This document shows, one piece after another, positions 7,946-17,302 of a stretch of DNA of 64,000 bases (the stretch's first letter is position 1; every line of letters starts with the position of its first letter). Made by a program: the position numbers and the translations under genes. The DNA is taken from assembly GCA_905215335.1 (NCBI GenBank), contig CAJMPQ010000003.1, positions 124,001 through 188,000 on the forward strand. The letters are read 5' to 3'. Below the pieces are notes generated by a model. The model was not told the DNA's origin, ran no database searches, and saw only the letters and a program-made list of their open reading frames with translations. The DNA comes from an uncultured bacterium. GTDB lineage: Bacteria > Cyanobacteriota > Vampirovibrionia > Gastranaerophilales > Gastranaerophilaceae.

Positions 7946-10030
7946 ATGACTAAATACGAAAAACTAAACTCTCAAGAGCTAATTGAAAAAATCAATGCGA
8001 TTTTAAATAAATATGAGGAGAAAGACTCTATATACAAATTATCTGAAATATATGATGCAAGAATAAACTGTTCAGATAATGATGTTTTAGAAAATAAAAT
8101 AAAAGAACTACTTGAACCTTACAAAGATGGATCAATTGGTCTTGCTCAAATAAATCCAATTGCAGGAGATATTGAACATAATTCTAAAAAAGTTGTTAAA
8201 TATATTAAACATGCTCAAAATATAGGTTTGGATTTAGTAGTATTTCCAGAACTTGTTTTAATGGGTTATCCAATAGAGGACACCATTGATAGGCATCCTA
8301 TTATTGTAGAAGAAAATGTAAAATGGTTGAAAGAAATAGCCAAAATTACAACCTCAACAACTGCAATAGTTGGATTTGTAGAACCTAGAAAATATAACCA
8401 TCTTACTGGTAAAAAATACTATAACTCAGTTGCAGTAATTCAGAATGGAAAAATTCAAGGAATAATTAGAAAGAGCCTATTACCAACATACTCAGAATTC
8501 AATGATTACAGATACATTGAACCATCTCCGGTTATAGGAAACCAACCCGCAGAAACATTAGGTGTTTTTGACAGTGACAAAGTTCAAAAATGTAATTCTA
8601 CAAATTTAATAAATAATAAGAAATATGGTATTTCTATTTGTGAAGATTGCTGGAACAACAAAGAATTTTTCAATGACACAACATTATATTCAATCGACCC
8701 AATTGAAGAATTAGCAAAAGAAAAACCTGATGTATTTATTAACTGTTCAGCTTCTCCTACAAGAGCTAAAAAAGAACAATTAAAACACAATATGTTATCT
8801 TTCATTTCAAAGAAATATGAAACACCTATTGTTTATGTGAACCAAGTTGGAGCGATAGATAATAGCTCTTTTGACGGTTCAAGCAGAGTATTTGATAAAA
8901 ATGGAAAACTTTTGGCACGTGCAAAATCATTTAAAGAACAATTTTTAATAGTAAATCCACATAAAAATTTAGGAAAAGTTTACCCATTAACTAAAGGCCT
9001 AGAAATGTCCCTAAAAGAAGCTAAAGTGTATACTTTAGAATACGAACCTGACCTTGAAAGAACATATAAAACAATTATTCAAGGTATTCGTGACTACTTC
9101 AAAAAAACAGGATTTGAAAGAGCTGTTTTAGGTCTATCAGGAGGCCTTGACTCTACAGTTTGTGCAGTATTACTAGCAGATGCGTTAGGCAAAGAAAATG
9201 TCTTTGGTATAAGTATGCCATCTAAGATTACAAGCCAAGAAAGTAAATCAGATGCTGAAAAACTGGCAAACAACTTAGGAATATACTTCACTGAAGCGCC
9301 AATTAAGGATATGGTTGAAACAACAAACAATTGCTTACAAAATTTATTCAAAACAGTTGAACAATCTTGGAATGGTAGGTATAAGCAATCCTTTACTATG
9401 GATAATATCCAAGCTCGATCTCGTGCAATGTTCTTGTGGGGAATTAGCAATGAATTTGGAAAATGTTTACCAATAGCAACCTCTGATAAATCCGAATTAT
9501 ATATGGGATACGCAACAATAAATGGGGATATGTCAGGTGGTTTTGCACCTATTGCTGATGTTCCTAAAACTAAATTATTTGCTCTAGCTCATTGGTTAAA
9601 TAAAAATAGAGAAGAAAAAAATGCTATTCCTGAAGCTATTATTCTAAAAAAACCGGGAGCAGAATTAGCTATAGACCCTAAAACAGGAAAACCATTAGTT
9701 GCCGAAGATGCTCTAATGCCTTATGAATTCTTAGACGAAGTAATCTGGAGAATAGAAAATAAAAAAGAACACTATTATGATATGTTAGAATCAGAATTCT
9801 TATACGAAAAGAAAAATCCAATTACTAAAGAACAAAAAATCGAATGGCTAGATAAATTTTACAGAAGAATGTCTACAGCCCTTTACAAGTGGTCAATCTT
9901 ACCTCCTTCTGTAATCGTAGATTCTAGATCTATTAACAAATATGACTACAAACAACCAATAACAAGTTCTAGAATTAACTACAAAGGACTTTCTGAAGAT
10001 AAAATACACGAAATTATACAAAATACATAA
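7946..10030 (+). CDS. nadE: NAD+ synthase, glutamine-dependent
   Basis: Last step of NAD biosynthesis: deamido-NAD + ATP + glutamine to NAD. Two domains. The N-terminal carbon-nitrogen hydrolase (glutaminase) has the triad E102 (FPELVLMGYP), K176 (RKSLLP) and C232 (ICEDCW). The C-terminal ATP-PPi synthetase has the PP-loop SGGLDST at 398-404 and the downstream ATSDKSELYMGY motif. At 694 residues it fits the long two-domain type. The first 60 residues are an extra, charged helical extension before the hydrolase fold begins (IGLAQINP), of unknown role. ATG has an SD (GAAGGTG). Confidence 0.96.
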   Translation: MTKYEKLNSQELIEKINAILNKYEEKDSIYKLSEIYDARINCSDNDVLENKIKELLEPYKDGSIGLAQINPIAGDIEHNSKKVVKYIKHAQNIGLDLVVFPELVLMGYPIEDTIDRHPIIVEENVKWLKEIAKITTSTTAIVGFVEPRKYNHLTGKKYYNSVAVIQNGKIQGIIRKSLLPTYSEFNDYRYIEPSPVIGNQPAETLGVFDSDKVQKCNSTNLINNKKYGISICEDCWNNKEFFNDTTLYSIDPIEELAKEKPDVFINCSASPTRAKKEQLKHNMLSFISKKYETPIVYVNQVGAIDNSSFDGSSRVFDKNGKLLARAKSFKEQFLIVNPHKNLGKVYPLTKGLEMSLKEAKVYTLEYEPDLERTYKTIIQGIRDYFKKTGFERAVLGLSGGLDSTVCAVLLADALGKENVFGISMPSKITSQESKSDAEKLANNLGIYFTEAPIKDMVETTNNCLQNLFKTVEQSWNGRYKQSFTMDNIQARSRAMFLWGISNEFGKCLPIATSDKSELYMGYATINGDMSGGFAPIADVPKTKLFALAHWLNKNREEKNAIPEAIILKKPGAELAIDPKTGKPLVAEDALMPYEFLDEVIWRIENKKEHYYDMLESEFLYEKKNPITKEQKIEWLDKFYRRMSTALYKWSILPPSVIVDSRSINKYDYKQPITSSRINYKGLSEDKIHEIIQNT

Positions 10031-10173
10031 TATTATTACAAATTATTAAGTTTTAATAAATAAAAAAAAGCGCTAGAACTCACTGTTATAGCCAAAATTA
10101 TATAATCTATAAAAATACTATAATAAAAGATGATAATTTATGATATTATAGCCTTTAGAGGGAATTTATATTA

Positions 10174-11265
10174 ATGGCAAAATTTAACATTTTAAAATGG
10201 TTATATAAACAAGCTCCAATGAATTTTTACACATATACAGAGGATGCAACAATTATCAAATCAATAAACAACGCATTCTATGGATATAAATTTCAGAATA
10301 AATTTTCTGATGAAGAGCTTGAAAAAATTTGGGAATTAATAAGACAACATAAAAGATTCTCAACAATTTTAATTTTTATATTATTTATTGTGTCATTATA
10401 TGGCATAATATTCCCTAATTATTATTTTATTTCCTCACAAAATTGGTATTTTACAGCCTTGCCATTACTTATAATATTTTTTGTAATTTACCATTGTATA
10501 ACTACAATTTGTACAAAACATTTTGAGCAAAAATTAAAATGCAAATTTGGAGAATTTGAAAAAACATCTTATACTCCATCTGGAAATGTTGATAATAAAT
10601 ATTATAAACATTTTAAAATTGAATTAGTTAAAGCTTTTGGACTTATACTATTTATTTTATTATGTTTTGGAATTGGTTCCCCATTCAAGATTGCATTGAA
10701 ATGGATTCATCAAGGACGCTATCAAGACGTTATAAATCTTACAACTGTTGGTTCAAAGATATTTCCAATAGCCCCAGAGTGGTATTCTTTAAGAGGATAT
10801 GCAAAATATAAAACAAATGATTTTAATGCAGCTATTAAAGACTACGATAAAGCTTATCGCTTAGGTCCTGACGAATATAATGTAATGAATTTTGATAATA
10901 AAATCTACTTAAAATATATTACTAAAAATTATAATAGTGCAATAAAAGATTTTGATCATGAAATAGCTCACGCTTCTGATGATTATGAAAGAGATTCTTT
11001 CTTATGGGATAAAGCTCAATTCTTATATAATATTGGAAAATATGAGTTATCTCTAAAAATATATGACAATTTAATTCAAAAAGCTGAAATTGATAAAATC
11101 TACTTATTACAAAACAGACTTTATTTCGAAAGAGCTCAAGTATATAAACAACTTGGACTTGAAGAAGCTGCTAAACAAGATCTCTTAAATGCTGAAGCTC
11201 TAAATATCGAAGAATCATTTAAAAATCCAATTCCAAAACCAACAATATTATTGGATGAAGAATAA
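10174..11265 (+). CDS. Membrane-anchored TPR protein, 363 aa
   Basis: Two hydrophobic helices near residues 66-85 and 92-112 and a third near 152-172, followed by a C-terminal TPR-like region (about 180-345; for example FNAAIKDYDKAYRLGPDEYN). The likely topology is a membrane anchor presenting a repeat domain. Function unknown. AGAGGGA lies about 11 bases upstream of ATG. The 143-base gap before it holds only AT-rich sequence with possible -10 elements. A terminator follows 16 bases after the stop. Confidence 0.82.
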   Translation: MAKFNILKWLYKQAPMNFYTYTEDATIIKSINNAFYGYKFQNKFSDEELEKIWELIRQHKRFSTILIFILFIVSLYGIIFPNYYFISSQNWYFTALPLLIIFFVIYHCITTICTKHFEQKLKCKFGEFEKTSYTPSGNVDNKYYKHFKIELVKAFGLILFILLCFGIGSPFKIALKWIHQGRYQDVINLTTVGSKIFPIAPEWYSLRGYAKYKTNDFNAAIKDYDKAYRLGPDEYNVMNFDNKIYLKYITKNYNSAIKDFDHEIAHASDDYERDSFLWDKAQFLYNIGKYELSLKIYDNLIQKAEIDKIYLLQNRLYFERAQVYKQLGLEEAAKQDLLNAEALNIEESFKNPIPKPTILLDEE

Positions 11266-11280
11266 AATAAATAAAATTAT

Positions 11281-11314
11281 AAAAAAAAGAGACTTTAAAA
11301 AGTCTCTTTTTTTT
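11281..11314. terminator. Bidirectional terminator between convergent genes
   Basis: AAAAAAGAGACT and AGTCTCTTTTTT pair around TTAAAA, with A's on one side and T's on the other. It serves both the TPR gene (plus) and the AsmA-like gene (minus), whose stop codon touches it. Confidence 0.85.
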
Positions 11315-14300
11315 ATTCATTATCAATTACTTCATTCTGTAACTTTTCTGGAACAATTTCTGAAGGTTGATCTTTTGTCTCATTTATAACTTCAGGAGCT
11401 CCGAATTTTTCAATATGTAACTTAGCTTTTTCCATATCCTCTTCTGAAGCCAACCACTTAAATGACTTAATCATTTTAAGAGGAAGTCGAGTATCTCCAT
11501 GCAACAATACTTCAAAAATTGCTATTTCATTTTCATTTGAAGCTGAACTTATATGAGGAATCAAATGTAATTCTTTTTCACTAATTACCCCACTGTAATT
11601 AGCAAAATCTTTTACCAGATCAGTTTCCTTATCTAATTTTGATATTACACTTGGATTAAGAGCATATAATGTTCCTAATTTTTCAGCAAAATCAGAAGAT
11701 ACTTTACCATTCAACTTCAATTCTGCACTATCGTCTAACAAATCAACGGCCCCTGTAATATTCATAGACATAACTCGACCCTGAGTTTTTACAGGTTGTA
11801 ATTTCGCAAGACCTCGATTGAACACTAAATGTCCAAACATATAATTAAATTGTGAAGTATCAATCTCTACTATATCTGGCAAAATTATCCCAACATTACT
11901 AGACAAAATAGAATTATTACGAACATTTTCAGCCATTAAGAAATTTTCAAACTTTCCAAACGGACCTAATTTCCCATTTCTAACATTAAAATCAGTATAA
12001 CCTTTTAAGGATTTCAGACATTCTTCGTATTTACTACCGCGACAGGTTATATTAATTTTGAAATTTAAAACTCCAGAAAGAACATCTTTCATATTAAAAA
12101 TTTCAGCAAATAATTTTTCTACATTAAAATTCTTACCATTAAGTTTTGCCTTAAACTCATTTAATTTTAAATTATTAGAGACTTCACCTGAAATATTACC
12201 ACCAAGGAAGTTAGTCTTTAAATCACTTAAATATAATACATTATCCAATAATGCTAAATGACCTGAGGTATTGTACATTACAGATTTTAAAGTTTTTATA
12301 TTTTTAATTTTAAAATTACCTTTAAGGATTTCATAATCAAAACCTGAGCCATCACGTGTTGAACTTGATAACACATTAGATAAACGCATCATTGCAGATT
12401 GGACTTTATATATTTCTAAAAATCTTGATGAAAGACTTACATTTGATAACACATTTCTTTTTAACAAATTCCAAGAAGTATTTACTTCTATGTTTGCATC
12501 TGAACCATTCACGTTAACATCATTAAATAAAATATTTATATCATTATTACTAAAATTAACTACAATATGTCTAATTGATGTTAAAACTTCAGGTATAGAA
12601 AAATCTCTAACATTAAAAGTTCCATTAATATGCGGATCATCAAACTCTCCAAATATATACAAGCCACCACCAAATACAAAATGAGACTTCTTAAATATAC
12701 TCAAAGAACCAACAAGACTTTTTGGAACTGATAATTTTATAACATTAATAAAAGGGGTAGTATTTAAATTAGAAACCATTGCCCTTAAACTTATAATTTC
12801 TTTTGCTCCAGATAAATTTTCACGTAAATCTAAAACAAAAGGAGTACTTTTAGATTTTACAAATAATCCTGATTTATTTAGCTTAACAATATCATTCTTT
12901 TTCTCTATTAATATTTGAAAAATAGATTGTTTACCTACAACATCCGCTAAATTAACAGGTGTTATATAATTCATACTATCAGCTTGAGCTTGAGCTACAA
13001 TAACTAATCTGTCATTAATATATTTAATTAATACTTTAACAGGAATAGCCCCTTTCATATCAAAATATTTTACCTGATCTTTATCTAAAAGTTTAATCAA
13101 ATCTGTAGAAGCCATTTTCCCGTCTATCCAAAATTTTGCTTCAGGATTAGACAAAATATTTTTTATATTACCAAAAACTTCAATTTCAGAACGATTATTA
13201 AATTTGATAATCGATTTATTTGTTTTCAATAAACGATTATCTATATCGACAGTTAAAAGATCATTATGTACAACAGAATTAGATTTTGGTAATAACAAAT
13301 TAAAACCGGAATTTTTAATTCTTCCTTTTAACTTACCTAAAGAATTTGCTATACCTAAATGAGATGATGAATTTGATAAAACAAAATTTCCTTGAGGATC
13401 TTTTAGTACTAAGTTATCTAAATCTACTTCTAAAAGTGCCGCAACATCTTTTATTTCTCCGGTTAATTGGGCATTAACAGAAACAAAACCAGATACTAAA
13501 TCTAAAGTAGATTTCATATTTTTTGGAGCAAAGGCTTTATACAAGCCAGGTAAAGGAATTTTATCACCAATTATACTAAAATTTGCTATTGAATTATTAT
13601 CAATTCGTCCTGACAATTTTATTGGATGATTATTAATTAATGCTCGAGTATCAACAACTTGAAAAACATTATTATCAAAGAAGAAATTTGCATTTATATC
13701 ATTAACTAACAATTTAATATTTTTATCAATAATATTACCTTCTCTAACAATAACTTTTCCGGATGATACAATATCTGTAAAATCAGTTTTTAATGATGCA
13801 TTTGCTAATAAATACCCACTTGCTGCCATATATTCAATATCATTTTTTATATGTACAGTATCCAGATAAGCCTTTGCAACATTTAAAATATTTACTAATC
13901 TAACTTTTGGAGATTTTAATTTCAAATCAACATACGGGGTCATACCATAATCTACTGAACCCATTAAATTAATATACTCTTTATCTGTAACATATAATTT
14001 TGTATCAATATTTTCTAAAGTTCCATTAGAATGTAACCTGAAATAAGATTTTGGTAATTCCAGCCCGGACATTGTTATTGTTGTATCTTCAACATCAACA
14101 AAACCATACATTTTTATTTTTTTATCTTTATGGTCTTTTCTAATTTTCAACTTTGAATTAATATTAGATTTCAAATTATAATTTCTATATGCTAATACTG
14201 GATTTACAAAAGGAAGTTTATACACAGCTTCAAAATCTTCTTCCTCTTGTTCCAACTTACTTAAATCAGGTAAAAAAGTATCAATATCAATCTTTGCAGA

Positions 14301-14969
14301 AATATTAGCCTGATCATCACTTAAAAGCTTAGCTTCAGTTTTTATCTTAGCAGTTTTTCCATTAAAATAACCTAAATCTAATTTTTCACCTTGTAACGCC
14401 AATTTATGCCCTGCTAAAGTATCATCTAAAAGAACATTATAATCTTTCATTTGCAATGAAGAAACTATTATTTTCATTTTAGAAATATCAAATGGGAATT
14501 TGCTAATAAACTTTTCAGAAATAAACGATTTTTTTGCTAATCTCTGCTGTCTACGTTTATTTACTAAATCTTCATATGTCTTAGCTACTCTAAATCTATC
14601 ACTATCAACAATTTCAATATTAAACTTTGGGGAATCAAATTTTGCACTTGAAACATGAATAGTTGAAAGTAACAAACTTGGCAAAAAGACCTTACCACTG
14701 AATGACTTAGCAGTAAACAATTTTGAATTATCCGGTAAAATCAAATTTACATTATCTGTCTTAACTCCCACTTCAAGTAATGGAGAGGTTGTAAATTTCA
14801 AATTTTCGCAATTAAATTTTACCCCAGTATTTTCAAGGACAAATTTCTGAAAAACTGGTTTATATACATTTAAATCGACTTTCCTTGGTAAAACAAACAA
14901 AAACCAAGAATATAGTACAACCAATAAGAAAACTAAAACACAACAAACGACCTTTAATATTTTATTCAT
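11313..14969 (-). CDS. AsmA-like / YhdP-type giant protein, 1218 aa
   Basis: One N-terminal membrane helix (residues about 5-28) followed by about 1190 residues of beta-rich sequence in repeated short strands (for example GNISGEVSNNLKLNEFKAKL). Near the C-terminus is an AsmA-like region (FNVRNGKLGPFGKFENFL, then MNITGAVDLLDDSAELKLNG). AsmA/YhdP/TamB-type proteins are anchored in the inner membrane, span the periplasm and carry phospholipids towards the outer membrane in diderms; that role is transferred from the family. ATG follows TGAGGA. It is the first of a minus-strand pair with the exported orphan upstream, 90 bases apart. Assignment rests on architecture and composition more than on single residues. 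Confidence 0.75.
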   Translation of the reverse strand: MNKILKVVCCVLVFLLVVLYSWFLFVLPRKVDLNVYKPVFQKFVLENTGVKFNCENLKFTTSPLLEVGVKTDNVNLILPDNSKLFTAKSFSGKVFLPSLLLSTIHVSSAKFDSPKFNIEIVDSDRFRVAKTYEDLVNKRRQQRLAKKSFISEKFISKFPFDISKMKIIVSSLQMKDYNVLLDDTLAGHKLALQGEKLDLGYFNGKTAKIKTEAKLLSDDQANISAKIDIDTFLPDLSKLEQEEEDFEAVYKLPFVNPVLAYRNYNLKSNINSKLKIRKDHKDKKIKMYGFVDVEDTTITMSGLELPKSYFRLHSNGTLENIDTKLYVTDKEYINLMGSVDYGMTPYVDLKLKSPKVRLVNILNVAKAYLDTVHIKNDIEYMAASGYLLANASLKTDFTDIVSSGKVIVREGNIIDKNIKLLVNDINANFFFDNNVFQVVDTRALINNHPIKLSGRIDNNSIANFSIIGDKIPLPGLYKAFAPKNMKSTLDLVSGFVSVNAQLTGEIKDVAALLEVDLDNLVLKDPQGNFVLSNSSSHLGIANSLGKLKGRIKNSGFNLLLPKSNSVVHNDLLTVDIDNRLLKTNKSIIKFNNRSEIEVFGNIKNILSNPEAKFWIDGKMASTDLIKLLDKDQVKYFDMKGAIPVKVLIKYINDRLVIVAQAQADSMNYITPVNLADVVGKQSIFQILIEKKNDIVKLNKSGLFVKSKSTPFVLDLRENLSGAKEIISLRAMVSNLNTTPFINVIKLSVPKSLVGSLSIFKKSHFVFGGGLYIFGEFDDPHINGTFNVRDFSIPEVLTSIRHIVVNFSNNDINILFNDVNVNGSDANIEVNTSWNLLKRNVLSNVSLSSRFLEIYKVQSAMMRLSNVLSSSTRDGSGFDYEILKGNFKIKNIKTLKSVMYNTSGHLALLDNVLYLSDLKTNFLGGNISGEVSNNLKLNEFKAKLNGKNFNVEKLFAEIFNMKDVLSGVLNFKINITCRGSKYEECLKSLKGYTDFNVRNGKLGPFGKFENFLMAENVRNNSILSSNVGIILPDIVEIDTSQFNYMFGHLVFNRGLAKLQPVKTQGRVMSMNITGAVDLLDDSAELKLNGKVSSDFAEKLGTLYALNPSVISKLDKETDLVKDFANYSGVISEKELHLIPHISSASNENEIAIFEVLLHGDTRLPLKMIKSFKWLASEEDMEKAKLHIEKFGAPEVINETKDQPSEIVPEKLQNEVIDNE

Positions 14970-15059
14970 AATATCCTCATAATTATATACATATTTATAT
15001 AAAAATTATAAGATAAATATGCGATAATAGGACTATATACAGTAAGTCGTTAAGAAATA

Positions 15060-15647
15060 TTACTTCGACATAAGGTCATATTGTTGAAGTAATATTTCTA
15101 AAGCCTCAGCTTCCGTATTTGAGGTATTTTTAAAAGAAAAAATTGTCTCATTTGAAGGATTAATCAAACAAAAAGCATTACAATATGCTTTCAAGTCTGT
15201 AAATGCTTTTTCATCATATGGATTTTTATAAATAACCTTCTCAGACAAGTCATGTTTATATATCAACAGAAATTTATCACCATAAAGTTTTCGTTCTTTA
15301 ACATACTTATCATATAATAGTTTAAAACCTGAAAGATTTTTATCAGAAGTTTTCACGGGAATAAAAAATAAAGCTGTATATTTGGTAGGATTTTTATAAA
15401 CAATCTCATAATCAATATTTGCTGATAAAAAGTCTTTAATATAATTAGGAATTTTATTGTATTTATAACGAATACTATTGTCTCTTAAATAGGTTATTAA
15501 AATACTGGGAAGCATATCCTGAGGTTCTGATACTGACTTAAATTGTTCAATTTTAGCTCCTGTACGAGTTTTCAAAAATAAATCTTGTTGTGAAAAATAT
15601 AAAATTGCAATAAATAATGTAAATAAAAATACTAAAAAATTTTTCAT
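15060..15647 (-). CDS. Exported/anchored orphan protein, about 195 aa
   Basis: I do not recognise it. An N-terminal hydrophobic helix (MKNFLVFLFTLFIAILYFS) acts as signal anchor or signal peptide; the rest is soluble and mixed alpha/beta, with a CNAFC motif near the C-terminus (about residue 160). The first in-frame ATG (15659) is embedded in the sequence ATGAGGAC, which acts as SD for the ATG at 15647, so I start it there. The downstream AsmA-like gene in the same direction suggests a shared envelope role, which is inference. Confidence 0.65.
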   Translation of the reverse strand: MKNFLVFLFTLFIAILYFSQQDLFLKTRTGAKIEQFKSVSEPQDMLPSILITYLRDNSIRYKYNKIPNYIKDFLSANIDYEIVYKNPTKYTALFFIPVKTSDKNLSGFKLLYDKYVKERKLYGDKFLLIYKHDLSEKVIYKNPYDEKAFTDLKAYCNAFCLINPSNETIFSFKNTSNTEAEALEILLQQYDLMSK

Positions 15648-15714
15648 AAAAGTCCTCATTGATATTTTTATTATAACAAATTTTTTTTTAAACTCAATTT
15701 AAAGACTTATTTTT

Positions 15715-15822
15715 TTATTTATTCATAGGTACAACATCAATATTTTCAATTGCTTTACTAATAGGCTGAGTATCAGTATTATATCTCTCCTGATTAATAT
15801 GAGTTTCTAACTCTTCACAAGG
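15715..15822 (-). pseudogene. Remnant of a coding sequence (35 codons)
   Basis: On the minus strand an open stretch of 35 codons with protein-like composition ends at a TAA (15715-15717); it reads CEELETHINQERYNTDTQP then ISKAIENIDVVPMNK. It has no start codon near its upstream end, where an in-frame TAA lies at 15823-15825. It looks like the C-terminal end of a decayed gene, but a chance open frame cannot be excluded. Confidence 0.35.
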
Positions 15823-15854
15823 TTATCTGAATTTTTAAAGCAGAAAAAACAAAA

Positions 15855-15884
15855 TAAAAAAGAGCCTTTTCAGACTCTTCTTTA
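15855..15884 (-). terminator. Terminator of tRNA-Gly
   Basis: On the minus strand AAGAGTC-TGAAAA-GGCTCTT forms a 7-bp stem (one G-U) followed by TTTTATTTT, directly behind the tRNA CCA end. Confidence 0.8.
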
Positions 15885-15959
15885 TGGAGCGGGAGACGAG
15901 GCTCGAACTCGCGACATCCTCCTTGGCAAGGAGGCATTCTACCACTGAATTACCCCCGC
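15885..15959 (-). tRNA. tRNA-Gly (anticodon GCC)
   Basis: Complete cloverleaf on the minus strand. Acceptor GCGGGGG/CTCCCGC, short D arm ATTC/GAAT, anticodon stem CCTCC/GGAGG with loop TTGCCAA (anticodon GCC), T arm GCGAG/CTCGT with loop TTCGAGC, discriminator T, and an encoded CCA at 15885-15887. Confidence 0.96.
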
Positions 15960-15978
15960 TTATCTTGGGTACTCTTTT

Positions 15979-16006
15979 ATTGTACATGCTGAATTTTATT
16001 TTTCAA
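15979..16006 (-). promoter_or_regulatory. Promoter of tRNA-Gly
   Basis: On the minus strand TTGAAA (16001-16006) and TACAAT (15979-15984) are 16 bp apart, ending about 20 bases before the tRNA. This is a near-consensus sigma-70 promoter. Confidence 0.65.
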
Positions 16007-16120
16007 GCATTTTATTTATAAAAAGTTGTAAATTTTTTGTAACATTTAAATGTATTTATCAAAAAATAATATGTTTTGGCTTTATAGATACAGAATTTCA
16101 CAAAATGAAAGGATTTTTCA

Positions 16121-17242
16121 ATGTCTATTATTTCAAAACTTACCTCTAACGCAAGCAATGTATTACCCAAAACAACACTACAAAACCCTTTACCAAACAG
16201 AATAATTGGAGATGGTGGATTTATGAAAATGGGTGCTACATTTCATGAACCTCGTACAAACTCAGCACAAGAAATTTTTGATTCAATAACGTTACTAGCT
16301 AAAAAAGAACAAACAAAAAGCAAAGATATTACATCTGAATTAATTAAATTTGCAAAAGAAACTTTGGGTATTGATTTAGAAAAAGAAGCTAAAAACAGTA
16401 CTATTTTTGACACTGTAATGCGTATATTTCAATCTTCTGCAGAAAGATTCAAAAATTTAGGCAGAAGATTTACTCCAGAAGAACAAAAAATGGCTAACAG
16501 CCTCAATTTATTTAAAGATCTAGGAGTAGATGCAAAAGTTGCAGAATTAAAATCTCATGAAATTCAAGAATTTCTAGCAAACGCTAAAAATATGCCTCAA
16601 AGACATTTAAGCCTAGCCCAAGATGTTATTGATTTATCAAATACTCATGCATTTATAAATGATGAAATTTTTCCAAGCGTAAATTTCAACAATATAGGAG
16701 TTATTGATAAAACCAAGAAACCAACAACTTTGATGGGTTATCTACTAAACCTATTACCAAAAATTAGTAAAGAAAATCCTAACGCTTTAGATATTGCCGA
16801 TGCTGTTGTTACTCATTCAGATGACGCTAATTCAAAATTTTTCTTAAGCAGATTTTTAGAAAAAGCGCCAAATGCTCCAGAACAAACAAAATTAACTGAA
16901 GAACTAGTTCCAATATTTACAAAAAGTATATTAAATGGAATGCCTTCTATGGATTTAGGACCAAATTGCAAGGAAAATATATTTTTAGACATAATATCAG
17001 GTTTATGTTCTAAAGATAGCAAACCAGAGAATTTAAAACTCCTTAATCAATTATTAGAAATGACTGATACAATCAACAAAAAAACAAATCCTTCGATTAA
17101 CCTTGATGACATTAGACTTGGCGATACAAATGTTATAAAAGAAAATATGAAAATTCTTCCAGAAATTTTAAAAAATGCAGAGGCTCAAGGAAAAGATATT
17201 GATGCATCAGGATTTTTAACTAAAAACGTAAATTTAAAATAA
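16121..17242 (+). CDS. Orphan protein, 373 aa
   Basis: I do not recognise it. There is no signal peptide or membrane helix. The N-terminal 60 residues look disordered (Asn/Pro/Gly-rich with GDGGFMKMGATFHEP) and the rest is predicted helical, with possible weak repeats of about 35-45 residues in the second half. ATG follows AAAGGA. It is isolated: tRNA-Gly diverges upstream and dnaE converges downstream with a shared terminator. It probably belongs to the lineage-specific family pool of this group. Confidence 0.7.
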   Translation: MSIISKLTSNASNVLPKTTLQNPLPNRIIGDGGFMKMGATFHEPRTNSAQEIFDSITLLAKKEQTKSKDITSELIKFAKETLGIDLEKEAKNSTIFDTVMRIFQSSAERFKNLGRRFTPEEQKMANSLNLFKDLGVDAKVAELKSHEIQEFLANAKNMPQRHLSLAQDVIDLSNTHAFINDEIFPSVNFNNIGVIDKTKKPTTLMGYLLNLLPKISKENPNALDIADAVVTHSDDANSKFFLSRFLEKAPNAPEQTKLTEELVPIFTKSILNGMPSMDLGPNCKENIFLDIISGLCSKDSKPENLKLLNQLLEMTDTINKKTNPSINLDDIRLGDTNVIKENMKILPEILKNAEAQGKDIDASGFLTKNVNLK

Positions 17243-17272
17243 GCAAATATAGAAACACCTAAATAATAAATT

Positions 17273-17302
17273 GAAGCGGTTTAATAAATTTAAACCGCTT
17301 CT
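17273..17302. terminator. Bidirectional terminator between convergent genes
   Basis: GAAGCGGTTTAA and TTAAACCGCTTC form a perfect 12-bp stem. It overlaps the dnaE stop codon (17290-17292) and so ends both the 373-aa orphan gene and dnaE. Confidence 0.85.

Noticed and set aside
10031..10173. Possible riboswitch or small gene in the gap behind nadE
   Set aside because: Only AT-rich sequence with generic promoter-like hexamers; no strong fold or open frame.
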